DNA from: an uncultured Marinomonas sp.
Lineage (GTDB): Bacteria > Pseudomonadota > Gammaproteobacteria > Pseudomonadales > Marinomonadaceae
Assembly: GCA_947493575.1 (NCBI GenBank)
Contig: CANLRQ010000005.1
Span: 104,605-168,604 of the forward strand
Direction: 5' to 3'
DNA: 64,000 nt
Positions 9,056-17,428 of the stretch are shown here, piece after piece. Under the pieces are notes generated by a model. That model saw nothing but the letters and a program-made list of their open reading frames with translations, ran no database searches and was not told the origin of the DNA. A program made the position numbers and the translations under genes. The first letter of the stretch is position 1; every line of letters begins with the position of its first letter.

Positions 9056-10324
9056 TTACTTAAAATACAAACTGACTTTCGCCCCACCCAAATCATCAGA
9101 CGTATTAATACTTAAAGAAACACCAAGCCATTCTGCAATCCGGCTCACTATAGCAAGCCCCATTCCGTGGCCCTTTATTCCATGATCACCACGCCAAAAA
9201 GGCTGTATCACTTTATCTCTTTGATCTTCTGGAATGCCTGCACCATCATCTTCAATTAAAAAAAGATAACCCTGAGGCTGTTTTTTAAAGGTAATTCTAA
9301 TATGGCTATGGGCATGTTTTATTGCATTATTCATAAGGTTATTAAACAGCATTGCCACATAACGTCTATCCGTATGAATCCAACTTTGAGTCTCATCAAA
9401 ACAATACTCTAGCTGTATATCTGCCCTATCATGCACCGCGAACAAAGAACGGATAAACTCTTCCATTGGAATATTTTCTTTATGTAATTCAACATTTGAT
9501 TCATCCAATCGAGCATACCTAAGTAAGGTATCGACCAAAGATTCCATTTCACAAAGATCATTACTGATTCGGTCAAGATATTTATATCTGGTCTTAGAGT
9601 CTTGTACTTCTTCCAATGCATCAATGCCAAAACGTAATCTGGCCAAGGGAGTTTTTAAATCGTGTGATACGGCTCTACTAAGCAATTTGTTGTCTTCAAT
9701 TAACGTTTCAATTCGATCCGCCATGCGGTTAAATTCCATTTCAATATCAGAAATATACGACAAGCGGCCTTCTGAGACTCTTGATGATAAATTACCCTGA
9801 CCAAAAGAGCGGGCGGCACTTCGGAGAATAATTAGACGCCCTATAAGTGGATACAGCCAAAGCAATAAAATAATCACCACACCAATATAAAATACCAAGG
9901 TAAAAATAAGGTTTACATTCATTAGAGAAGATTCGGTGTCTTGTTTAATAAACAACAAGGTCATCACATTTTGAGATCTCTCCATGTAAAAGTGCAATGA
10001 AACATCCTGTTCCGATTCAAGAATAAGCGCGTTACCCTGCTCAAAATTAACCAACAAACTATCTGGAATTGGAAAATTCACCCGCTTTTGTAAGCGAACG
10101 ATTAACTCACTGGTTTGCTGCCATTCACTTAAAAATGCCTCTCTGTTTGTCTCACTCAAATTATCTAATGTGGACGCCAGATCATATCCTATCGATTCGT
10201 AGAAACTGAATTCACCTGTTTGCTCATCATTCTCAATACTGTGGTAAACCTCATTAATTAGCCAACCAAGCCCTATTACAGCGGAAACCACAACCAAAAC
10301 AAGTGATACAGTTAATTGCTTCAT
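9056..10324 (-). CDS. sensor histidine kinase, RstB-like (second system)
   Basis: A 422-residue inner-membrane kinase with segments at about 5-25 and 138-162 and a periplasmic domain of about 110 residues, shorter than that of the kinase at 1876. HAMP is near 165-215, with phospho-accepting His221 in AVSHDLKTPLARL. The ATPase domain has NNLMNNAIKHAHS, EDDGAGIPEDQR and GHGMGLAIV. It is the last gene of the mipA, DUF3019, regulator, kinase operon, 31 bases after the regulator. The operon layout suggests that it senses an envelope condition and drives expression of the MipA and DUF3019 proteins; this is inference. Confidence 0.92.
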   Translation of the reverse strand: MKQLTVSLVLVVVSAVIGLGWLINEVYHSIENDEQTGEFSFYESIGYDLASTLDNLSETNREAFLSEWQQTSELIVRLQKRVNFPIPDSLLVNFEQGNALILESEQDVSLHFYMERSQNVMTLLFIKQDTESSLMNVNLIFTLVFYIGVVIILLLWLYPLIGRLIILRSAARSFGQGNLSSRVSEGRLSYISDIEMEFNRMADRIETLIEDNKLLSRAVSHDLKTPLARLRFGIDALEEVQDSKTRYKYLDRISNDLCEMESLVDTLLRYARLDESNVELHKENIPMEEFIRSLFAVHDRADIQLEYCFDETQSWIHTDRRYVAMLFNNLMNNAIKHAHSHIRITFKKQPQGYLFLIEDDGAGIPEDQRDKVIQPFWRGDHGIKGHGMGLAIVSRIAEWLGVSLSINTSDDLGGAKVSLYFK

Positions 10325-10355
10325 TTTTATTATCCGTCTTACTTAACCTTAAGCG

Positions 10356-11051
10356 TTACCAAGCATCTGCCGCAAAAAGATAACCCTTACCCCAAACAGT
10401 CTTAATTTTATAAGGCGTATTGGAATCATCATTTAACTTTTTACGTAGGCGAGAAATTCTTATATCAATGGAGCGATCAAAACCATCATAATCTATGCCT
10501 CTTAATCGGCTCACTAATTCCGCTCGACTAATTACTTTTCCAGCTTCAGACGCCAATATCCATAACATGTCAAACTCATTACTTGATACAGCAATAGGTT
10601 CACCATTAAGAGCAACGCTTTTAGAGACTGAATCCATTCGCAAACCACCAAACAGTCGAGTTGTTAATGCTTCGGATTCATTGCCTCGCCTTAATAAAGC
10701 CTTGATCCTGGCCAACAAAATTCTGGGTTTAATCGGTTTACTTAAATAATCATCCGCGCCAAGTTCAAGACCAAGTACTTCGTCACTTTCCTCAACACAG
10801 GCCGTCATCATTAAAATAGGTAATGGGTAAAATTCACGAATTTCTTTACAGACATCAAAACCATTTTTTACGGGCAGCATAATATCTAATAAAACAAGGT
10901 CTGGATGATCCGCTTCAACCAGTTCAATGGCCATATCACCTCGATTAGCAACACTCACTTCATAACCATGATCCGTTAGATAGTCACTAATCCATTCGGA
11001 TAAAGACGGATCGTCTTCAACAACTAAAATATGCTCTTTTTTATTGGTCAT
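10356..11051 (-). CDS. response regulator, OmpR/RstA-like (second system)
   Basis: A 231-residue regulator with an acidic pair in VEDDPS, phospho-acceptor Asp56 (LVLLDIMLP), Lys in YLSKPIKPR, and a winged-helix domain ending IKTVWGKGYLF. It lies directly before its kinase gene on the same strand. RGIDYDGFDRSIDIRISRLR is nearly the same as in the regulator at 5295, so the two regulators probably arose by duplication and may bind similar sites. The DUF3019 and MipA genes upstream are the likely regulon. Confidence 0.93.
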   Translation of the reverse strand: MTNKKEHILVVEDDPSLSEWISDYLTDHGYEVSVANRGDMAIELVEADHPDLVLLDIMLPVKNGFDVCKEIREFYPLPILMMTACVEESDEVLGLELGADDYLSKPIKPRILLARIKALLRRGNESEALTTRLFGGLRMDSVSKSVALNGEPIAVSSNEFDMLWILASEAGKVISRAELVSRLRGIDYDGFDRSIDIRISRLRKKLNDDSNTPYKIKTVWGKGYLFAADAW

Positions 11052-11114
11052 TGAACCCTCATTTTATTAAAAGTAAATTTCTAACCCGTTATAAGGAAGA
11101 TGCTTTAAAAATAG

Positions 11115-11531
11115 TTAAAATAAACGCCATTCACTGTAATTTTTCCGCGTTGTTTTATAAACCCACGCGACTTTTACATTGCTTTCAACTAATGGAGTAT
11201 TCTCTCCTTTTGCCCGAATTTGATAAACCGTACTACGTTCAAATTGAAACGAATCTTTATAAGACAGTATTTCATTACCATGCCAACATAATACGGGTTG
11301 ATCGCTTGGTAATTGGTACAGGCAGTAATCATCACCCTTAGGGGTAAACCAACGAAACGTTAGTTTTTGATAACATGTCTGTCCCTGCCTAAGTGCAATA
11401 CAACGATTGGGCTCTATTTTAAGAAACATTTTTTGATCTGTTGCCAAAGCAGAAGCAGGATGAACGAACGCAAATAAACTGAATACAGCACACGTCAATT
11501 TTAAATTAATACTCACCTTCAAGGCCCCCAT
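11115..11531 (-). CDS. DUF3019 family secreted protein
   Basis: A 138-residue protein with an N-terminal signal peptide (about 1-29, cleavage near ALA). The mature part has the spaced cysteines and aromatic pattern of DUF3019: LKIEPNRCIALRQGQTCYQK, FRWFTPKGDDYCLYQL, PVLCWHG. Its ATG overlaps the stop codon of the mipA-family gene by one base (TAATG), so the two are translationally coupled. DUF3019 genes are typically found with MipA/OmpV and an RstAB-like pair, as here. The biochemical role is unknown; a periplasmic partner of the MipA barrel is plausible. Confidence 0.82.
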   Translation of the reverse strand: MGALKVSINLKLTCAVFSLFAFVHPASALATDQKMFLKIEPNRCIALRQGQTCYQKLTFRWFTPKGDDYCLYQLPSDQPVLCWHGNEILSYKDSFQFERSTVYQIRAKGENTPLVESNVKVAWVYKTTRKNYSEWRLF

Positions 11532-12379
11532 TAAAAAATGTAGCTAATAGAAGTAACAAATAAGGTTTCATTCCCGTCTTTCATTAGAGGACTGTCTTCT
11601 ATTTCTTGTGGTAGATCCGTATATCTAACAAAAGAAGTAAATACTGTGTGCTCACTTAATGGGTAGGTTACTCCCACTTCTCCGGAATATTTCAGGCTTG
11701 ACCCTAAATCGTATTCAGCAAACCGTGAAGTCGCTTCTTGCTCAGTCACACCATATAAATAACTGTTTGTTTCTGATGAACTGTATTCCATGCTCAAAAT
11801 ACTGTGTAGATTCCAGTTCTGTATTTGCCAACTGCGACCAATACGAGCCGTACTCACAATGCCATTACCGCCATGTATATCAGTCACAAGACGGTATTGA
11901 AAAATATAGTCATCAAAATTCGCTGTTGCTCGTATTCCAGCGCCATTATAAAAGGTATTACGTTCTAGCATGGCGTCATTGCGCTCATTTTCATTGAGGC
12001 TTTTTTCCCTATCATCGTCTTCTGTTTCGAGTCTTCCTTGAAAACTCAAAGCGATGAAATCAACTGACCAATTTCCTTTATTTAAAAAATTGTAACCAAT
12101 ATTCAACCCATCAGAAGTCCCTTGAGAAGCTTCGATAAAAAGGCCGTTATAATAATAAGTACCACCCAAACTAATACCTAAATAAGCATCTGCTTCATCA
12201 TCATCAGAAAAAATACGTCCTCCATCAACATGAGCTACCGACAAGCCAACACCAAAATAGCCTCCATTTTCTCTTTCTAATTCACTGCCAGTGCGAATGT
12301 CTTGAGCAATATCTCCTGCCAAGACCAGCGGAGAGCAGATAGAGGTAAACACGACTAATGTACTTAAAGTAACTTTCAT
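11531..12379 (-). CDS. MipA/OmpV family outer-membrane protein
   Basis: About 282 residues. The frame is open to 12466, but I start at ATG 12379 (MKVTLSTLVVFTS), which follows AGAGAAC and opens a signal peptide cleaved near VLA-G. The mature protein is an outer-membrane barrel with alternating aromatic strands (GYFGVGLSVAHVDGG, YNFLNKGNWSVDFIALSFQG) and ends in the C-terminal phenylalanine ISYIF. MipA was described as a scaffold between MltA and PBP1B in E. coli; OmpV relatives are osmolarity- or stress-linked porins. It is the first gene of the operon that ends with the two-component system. Confidence 0.87.
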   Translation of the reverse strand: MKVTLSTLVVFTSICSPLVLAGDIAQDIRTGSELERENGGYFGVGLSVAHVDGGRIFSDDDEADAYLGISLGGTYYYNGLFIEASQGTSDGLNIGYNFLNKGNWSVDFIALSFQGRLETEDDDREKSLNENERNDAMLERNTFYNGAGIRATANFDDYIFQYRLVTDIHGGNGIVSTARIGRSWQIQNWNLHSILSMEYSSSETNSYLYGVTEQEATSRFAEYDLGSSLKYSGEVGVTYPLSEHTVFTSFVRYTDLPQEIEDSPLMKDGNETLFVTSISYIF

Positions 12380-12589
12380 TTGAGTTCTCTTTTTAGCTAA
12401 GTAGGTTGTTATTCGAGCTTTATCTAAGCTCTCGATTGAATAAGAAAGATTAAACGCTACTTTCACAATTCGAGTTGTAACAAGTTATTTCAATGAAACA
12501 CTTTGTTACAGGTTGAAAAACCTTGATACAACCAACCGCTTTCTACCCATTTATGATGGCAGCTTCTTAAGACAATCAGGAGAAACAAA

Positions 12590-13036
12590 GTGAATAAGCA
12601 AACTAGGCGCCTTATTCTCGCAATTCTTTTTTCCTGTATTAGCGGAATGCTACTAAGTGAAAGTGTTGTCACAAGGCATAGCACCCTCATACTTGCACAA
12701 GGAGTTTGGCAATCCACCAATAACCATCCACATTTACTACAAATAGAAGGTCAACGCCTTAAGTATTATGATACAAGCAACAAGAGGTGTCTCCAATATA
12801 CTCCTATCCCTTCTATCAATATGACTGAATTCGTCAATAAAATTCGTTTGTATAAAGAACACAACCAAGGTTGGTTACTTTCCTCCTCACCTCCTATATT
12901 AAAACTGTCCTTTACCTCCATTGATCCAGAACAGAAAAAAAGCACACAGAAATACACAAGAATAAATGCATTACCCTACATTTGTCAGAAAGCAACATTT
13001 AAAGAAATCACAGACATACCAGATAGCAAAATATAG
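12590..13036 (+). CDS. hypothetical membrane-anchored or secreted protein
   Basis: A 148-residue protein starting with GTG after CAGGAG. The N-terminus has a basic stretch and a hydrophobic segment (about 8-25), either a signal peptide or an anchor. The rest contains RCLQYTPIP and LPYICQK, two cysteines that could pair, and a repeated LKLSFTSI-like strand pattern. I do not recognise a family. It is transcribed divergently from the mipA-family gene, about 210 bases away, so it may share the RstAB-type control. Confidence 0.7.
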   Translation: MNKQTRRLILAILFSCISGMLLSESVVTRHSTLILAQGVWQSTNNHPHLLQIEGQRLKYYDTSNKRCLQYTPIPSINMTEFVNKIRLYKEHNQGWLLSSSPPILKLSFTSIDPEQKKSTQKYTRINALPYICQKATFKEITDIPDSKI

Positions 13037-13170
13037 AAGAGAAGAACTTTAGAAGAAACTAATAAAAAATTCATTATAAGCCCTATCACGCCATACAAAG
13101 CAGGCAAATCAAAAATAAGCAGGACACAACAAGTAACTCAAGCGCAAGCTGACTGTGTCCTTGGGTTCAA

Positions 13171-13734
13171 TTAATCCCTATGATACAGAGCCTCAATGGT
13201 ACTGTTCCCAATTGAATAAGCATTTATCATATAACCCGCTAACGCCCCTGAAACATTTTCTGTCAACTCTAATTTTTGCGACAAAGCATGTACCGTAAAT
13301 TGATAACGATGAACCCCGTGACCTTGTGGAGGGCAAGCGCCACCAAAACCAGAAAAGCCATAATCGTTCTCTATTTGAAGGCTTCCAGATGGTAATAAAT
13401 GAGCATTCTTGTCACCAGAGCCAGCAACCAAGTTCGTCACATCCGCAGGGATATTGATCATTTGCCAATGCCACCAACCACTGCCTGTTGGCGCATCTGG
13501 GTCATAGGCTGTTACAGCAAATGCAACCGTTCCCTCAGGAGCACCAGACCAAGAAAGTTGTGGAGAGATATTCCCTCCTGTACAACCAAAGCCTTCAAAT
13601 TCCTGAGCAGGGTTCATCGTTTCCCCAGCAAAAATATCACTACTTTGTAAAGTGAACAAGTTTGGCTCTGCAAAAGACAAGGCGGAATAAAATGAAAGCA
13701 TACATAATGCTGGCTTAGTAAATCTTAATAACAT
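13171..13734 (-). CDS. YbhB/YbcL-type PEBP family protein, secreted
   Basis: A 187-residue member of the phosphatidylethanolamine-binding protein (Raf kinase inhibitor-like) family. A signal peptide covers about residues 1-22 (SALSFAEP). The ligand pocket motif is YDPDAPTGSGWWHWQMINIP, followed by GFGGACPPQGHGVHRYQFTVHAL, both diagnostic. Bacterial members have no settled function; export indicates a periplasmic role. The gene is alone on its transcript, and the AraC gene upstream (13836) is on the same strand about 100 bases away. Confidence 0.93.
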   Translation of the reverse strand: MLLRFTKPALCMLSFYSALSFAEPNLFTLQSSDIFAGETMNPAQEFEGFGCTGGNISPQLSWSGAPEGTVAFAVTAYDPDAPTGSGWWHWQMINIPADVTNLVAGSGDKNAHLLPSGSLQIENDYGFSGFGGACPPQGHGVHRYQFTVHALSQKLELTENVSGALAGYMINAYSIGNSTIEALYHRD

Positions 13735-13835
13735 AAGAACCTCTCAGATTTATTATCAAAAATGAAAATGAACAGGCCACTATATTAAGCATTTGATGCA
13801 AGCAAGGTTCTCTACATAAACACCAAACTTTCGCC

Positions 13836-14642
13836 TTAATCCGTCATTTTTGTTTTTCTAAGCTCTGTAGGAGTCAAACCAAAACGCTGTTTGAAGCGCT
13901 GGGTAAATCGGGACTGTGATTGATAGCCACAGACATTTGCAATCACATTTATGGCATCATTTGTTGTTTGTAATAGATGTAGACCATGACCTAATCGCGC
14001 TTGATCCTTAAGTCCTTGCAAATTAACCCCTTCTAATTGCAACCTCCTTCTTAAAGTGGATTCACTCATCGCAAGTTGCTCACATAAAAAGGTTAACCCG
14101 ACATCTTCAGAAATATTAGCGCTGAGAATGTTATGTATCTTATGGCTTGTGCTTGGACTATGAGAGATTGAAGCCACATCTTGATAGCCAAGATAATAAA
14201 GGTACTGAAGTATTTCTTGTCGACGAAGTGACTGCATTTCTTTTGGTATAAAGGCAGACCACTCAATAAATTGGGTGATTACTTTTGATAATCCGACAGA
14301 AATATCACCAAGAAAATGTTTTGGAGAAAACTGTGTACTATGTGCAAAGATAGTAAAGTCATCGTGTTCGAATTCAATTAATACAGCAAAATATTCCTTT
14401 TCACTTGGAATATTACGCATATCTACATTTGGATTGTTAGAAAGAAACACAAAACTGCCAGTATTACAGAGGATTTCTGAAGAGTCTCCTAATCTTTTTT
14501 CACCATCCAGAACCAAAATTAGTAATGGTTTTATAATAGGAACATTAAGTATTTTTTGAGTCTTTACGGACGAATAAACAGAGAAAGGTAACTGTTCACC
14601 CTCTTCCATGGCGCGTTTTACTACAGAAATTAAGTGCTCCAT
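13836..14642 (-). CDS. AraC family transcriptional regulator
   Basis: A 268-residue regulator. The N-terminal part (about 1-160) is a cupin-like sensing domain without clear ligand residues. The C-terminal AraC/XylS domain has two helix-turn-helix units: LTFLCEQLAMSESTLRRRLQ, and INVIANVCGYQSQSRFTQRF with QRFGLTPTELRK. It may regulate the PEBP gene downstream, but the target is not shown by the sequence. Confidence 0.9.
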   Translation of the reverse strand: MEHLISVVKRAMEEGEQLPFSVYSSVKTQKILNVPIIKPLLILVLDGEKRLGDSSEILCNTGSFVFLSNNPNVDMRNIPSEKEYFAVLIEFEHDDFTIFAHSTQFSPKHFLGDISVGLSKVITQFIEWSAFIPKEMQSLRRQEILQYLYYLGYQDVASISHSPSTSHKIHNILSANISEDVGLTFLCEQLAMSESTLRRRLQLEGVNLQGLKDQARLGHGLHLLQTTNDAINVIANVCGYQSQSRFTQRFKQRFGLTPTELRKTKMTD

Positions 14643-14851
14643 AACTCGGCTATTTTACCTATAAATTGATTACCACATACTAAAACCGACTATCTTCAAA
14701 AACAGACCCGTTTCAAAAAGCGACATCACTCAAATGAAGTTACTATCTTATAAAGCATCAGAACATAGGTAGATATTGATTAAAAGTCGAGAAACAAAAA
14801 AGCTTTTATGGAAAGGCGCTGAGTCTATTAGGAAGGGACATATAAAAGAAA

Positions 14852-14879
14852 TGACGTTTGATAGAATCTCAAACGTCAT
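14852..14879. terminator. hairpin downstream of the chemoreceptor gene
   Basis: TGACGTTTGA pairs perfectly with TCAAACGTCA across a seven-base loop. It follows another stem (TGCCACCTTCCA with TGGAAAGTGGCA, 14897-14937) just after the chemoreceptor stop codon. Neither has a long T run on the minus strand, so terminator function is moderately supported. Confidence 0.45.
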
Positions 14880-14950
14880 AACAGTTTACATTTACTTGCC
14901 ACCTTCCAATTAATAGCCTATTAAATGGAAAGTGGCAGAAAGTAAGATGA

Positions 14951-16645
14951 CTAAGCTTTAAACTGACTCAAATTAACATTTAAATCCGTCAGGCGCATTT
15001 CAATATCATCGTTAGCTTGCGCTGCGCTGCTTGTTTCTGCGGTGGTTTTAGAGGCAAGATTATTAATGTTTTGCAGGTTATTTTGCATTTCATGGGCAAC
15101 TGCAGACTGTTCTTCCGCTGCCGCTGCAATTTGAGCATTTACATCAGAAATTTGACTTACTGCCGCTGCTGCACCGTCAAAAATGTCGGCAGCTACCATA
15201 CTCTTTTGTAAACACTCTTTTGATACTTCACTGCCTTTATCCATACTCTTCATGGCATTTGTTGCTTCTTTCTGCAAATTCTCAACCAATGCTTGAATAT
15301 CAACCGTTGAACTTTGAGTTCGTTGAGCAAGAGAACGAACTTCATCGGCAACAACCGCAAAACCTCGACCCGTTTCTCCCGCTCTTGCAGCTTCTATTGC
15401 AGCATTTAGTGCCAATAAATTCGTTTGTTCTGCAATGCTTTGAATCGTTTCAAGCACCATGCCAATATTATTTGTTTCCTCAACTAAAGCACTAATATCA
15501 TTGCGAGCACTTTCAACATCATTGGATAGGCTTTGAATAATGCTTTGTATTTCTGTCGCCGACTCTTTACCTTCAAGCACTTTAATTTGCACGCCTTGAG
15601 CAATTTCCGCCGCGTTAATTGTATTTTTAGCGACTTCATCCGTTGCTTGACTCATTTCAGTCATAGAATTAACTGCTGTAGTCATCTCTTCGCGTTGAGC
15701 ATCAACCAACTTCAAAGCATTCTTAATCACATCATTTGCTTGATTAGACGAACCTGAAAGTAATGAAGATGAGTTATTCACACCTTGTATAATACTCTGC
15801 AACTTATTCATAAAATGATCAAAAGAATTAGAAACATCACCTACTTCGTCTCTTGATTTATTATTAATACGCTGAGTAAGGTCACCATCTCCATTTGAGA
15901 TTTCTTCAATCCTGCTCTGCAAATGCTTAATAGGATTAATGATGGATCTACCAATAACTACAGGGAGAATTGCCGCGATAATAACTGAAATAATTAAAAT
16001 CGTACTGATTATTTTGATGCCTTCTAACTCATCTGCTTCGGCTTGGTTAGCAGATTCAAGAGAGAATTCTTGTACTGTTTTCAATAATTGCACCAGCTTT
16101 TCATCTAGAAGATGGTTACTGGTTTCCAACTGTTTCAAGCCACCTAAAGCAGCTTTTATACCGCTGCCTTCTATGGTTTTGATAAATTCAAAGGTATCAG
16201 CCTCTAATAAATAGAAGCTTTTTTCCGCGTCACGTATTTCATTATAAAACTGAGAGTACTTTTGCTCGGCTACATCATTGTGAGCATTGTCGAGCAAGTT
16301 TTTTATATCCGTTTTAATAACTGCAATTTCATCGTGCAAGTACGTCAGTTTGGTTTTTAACGATTCGCGAAGGGCTAGTGTTTCTTTTGAATTAGGGTGG
16401 TTTTCAAGAGCATCATATAATTCATGTGATACCAGTTTCTCAAAGGCCACCTCTTGCAGAAGCTGATGTTCAGTCAATTCCGTAATTTCTGCTGCTAACG
16501 GAATATTTTCATGGGCAATTTGTGTGATTTCAGCTCCAATTTTAAACATTTGCGTTAACCCAAACCATCCTACTAAAAGAATGAGCAACAGCTGAGTAAA
16601 ACCCATCAAAAAATTCTTATGGATAATCTTTAAAGAACCTAGCAT
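14951..16645 (-). CDS. methyl-accepting chemotaxis protein
   Basis: About 564 residues. I prefer the ATG at 16645 ([11 protein letters not shown]), which follows GAGAGAAT, over an upstream ATG at 16693 lacking a ribosome site. The first membrane segment is near residues 13-33, followed by a periplasmic helical-bundle sensor of about 190 residues, a second segment near 218-238, HAMP, and the cytoplasmic signalling domain with its hairpin tip ([38 protein letters not shown]). No C-terminal CheR-tether pentapeptide is seen. No chemotaxis kinase genes lie nearby, so it is an orphan receptor feeding a distant Che system. Confidence 0.95.
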   Translation of the reverse strand: MLGSLKIIHKNFLMGFTQLLLILLVGWFGLTQMFKIGAEITQIAHENIPLAAEITELTEHQLLQEVAFEKLVSHELYDALENHPNSKETLALRESLKTKLTYLHDEIAVIKTDIKNLLDNAHNDVAEQKYSQFYNEIRDAEKSFYLLEADTFEFIKTIEGSGIKAALGGLKQLETSNHLLDEKLVQLLKTVQEFSLESANQAEADELEGIKIISTILIISVIIAAILPVVIGRSIINPIKHLQSRIEEISNGDGDLTQRINNKSRDEVGDVSNSFDHFMNKLQSIIQGVNNSSSLLSGSSNQANDVIKNALKLVDAQREEMTTAVNSMTEMSQATDEVAKNTINAAEIAQGVQIKVLEGKESATEIQSIIQSLSNDVESARNDISALVEETNNIGMVLETIQSIAEQTNLLALNAAIEAARAGETGRGFAVVADEVRSLAQRTQSSTVDIQALVENLQKEATNAMKSMDKGSEVSKECLQKSMVAADIFDGAAAAVSQISDVNAQIAAAAEEQSAVAHEMQNNLQNINNLASKTTAETSSAAQANDDIEMRLTDLNVNLSQFKA

Positions 16646-16949
16646 TTTTATTATTCTCTCTATTTTCAAGAAGATATTTGTGCATTTTTTCATAGGCTGC
16701 TGAACACGAAATAATAGAAAAGGCTTAAAATCTCATTTCAAAACAGCGTATTAATAGCAACCTTATGATAGAAGCCAAGATTCTAAATGCTAGGAGGAAG
16801 ATAAAACAAGATCCATTAATATATTATTACAATAAAGCAAGGATCGACTGCTTCGCTTGCCTAAAAAACCACAACCCACAAAGAAAACCATGACATTCAT
16901 CATGATTTTAGCAAATAAACTTTTTTGTAAGGTAACGAGACTCTATGAA
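16646..16949. other. gene-free interval upstream of the chemoreceptor
   Basis: About 300 AT-rich bases between the chemoreceptor start and the GGDEF remnant. It must hold the chemoreceptor promoter on the minus strand, but I cannot place boxes with confidence, and I see no repeat or RNA. Confidence 0.45.
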
Positions 16950-17177
16950 TTAAGGTGAGCATTCTTTATATTTTTGTTTTTTCACTTCATACATACGCTC
17001 ATCGGCCAGCATCAAGCTGTCTTCTATATTCATACTATCTAAATCGAGAGAGATGCCCCCAATACTTACACTTAAGGAAACATCAGATACAGCGCTTTGT
17101 AGCTCTTTCTTCATTTTTGATAACTGATGATCCAACACCAACTTTTCAGCATCTAACACATCACATCTCCTTGACAT
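16950..17177 (-). pseudogene. C-terminal remnant of a GGDEF diguanylate cyclase
   Basis: A 75-codon frame matching only the last third of a GGDEF domain: SVSIGGISLDLDSMNIEDSL followed by MLADERMYEVKKQKYKE, the usual end of the cyclase fold. The GGDEF signature, substrate-binding half and any sensor domain are absent, and upstream codons in frame reach a stop quickly. It cannot make an active cyclase. It is probably the leftover of a deletion or rearrangement. Confidence 0.7.
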
Positions 17178-17260
17178 TGAACAATGACAATTGAGTTTAA
17201 ATCGTTTTAAGTAATTTTAGAGCCATGTTTTACTTTTAACTCTATTGCTTTTAATAAGGT

Positions 17261-17275
17261 GAGACCTCAGCATAA
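17261..17275. repeat. family C repeat, solo end
   Basis: GAGACCTCAGCATAA is the same as the right end (read on the minus strand) of the paired repeat at 32525-32632. No matching second end is evident nearby. Confidence 0.5.
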
Positions 17276-17428
17276 GGTCTGATTTTCTCAGTTAGTTACA
17301 ATTTTATGATAAATTGGAATAAACGGATTGATTTTTTGGTTTATTTTGCTCTTTTGACACCATAACCCAATGCCTTGGGCATATTTAGATACATTTATCC
17401 TGCGATTTCAAGGTTAAAATACCATCTA

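Noticed and set aside
8796..9185. 129-codon plus-strand frame
   Set aside because: Its last third is antisense to the kinase gene, whose product is clear; composition looks like translated intergenic DNA.
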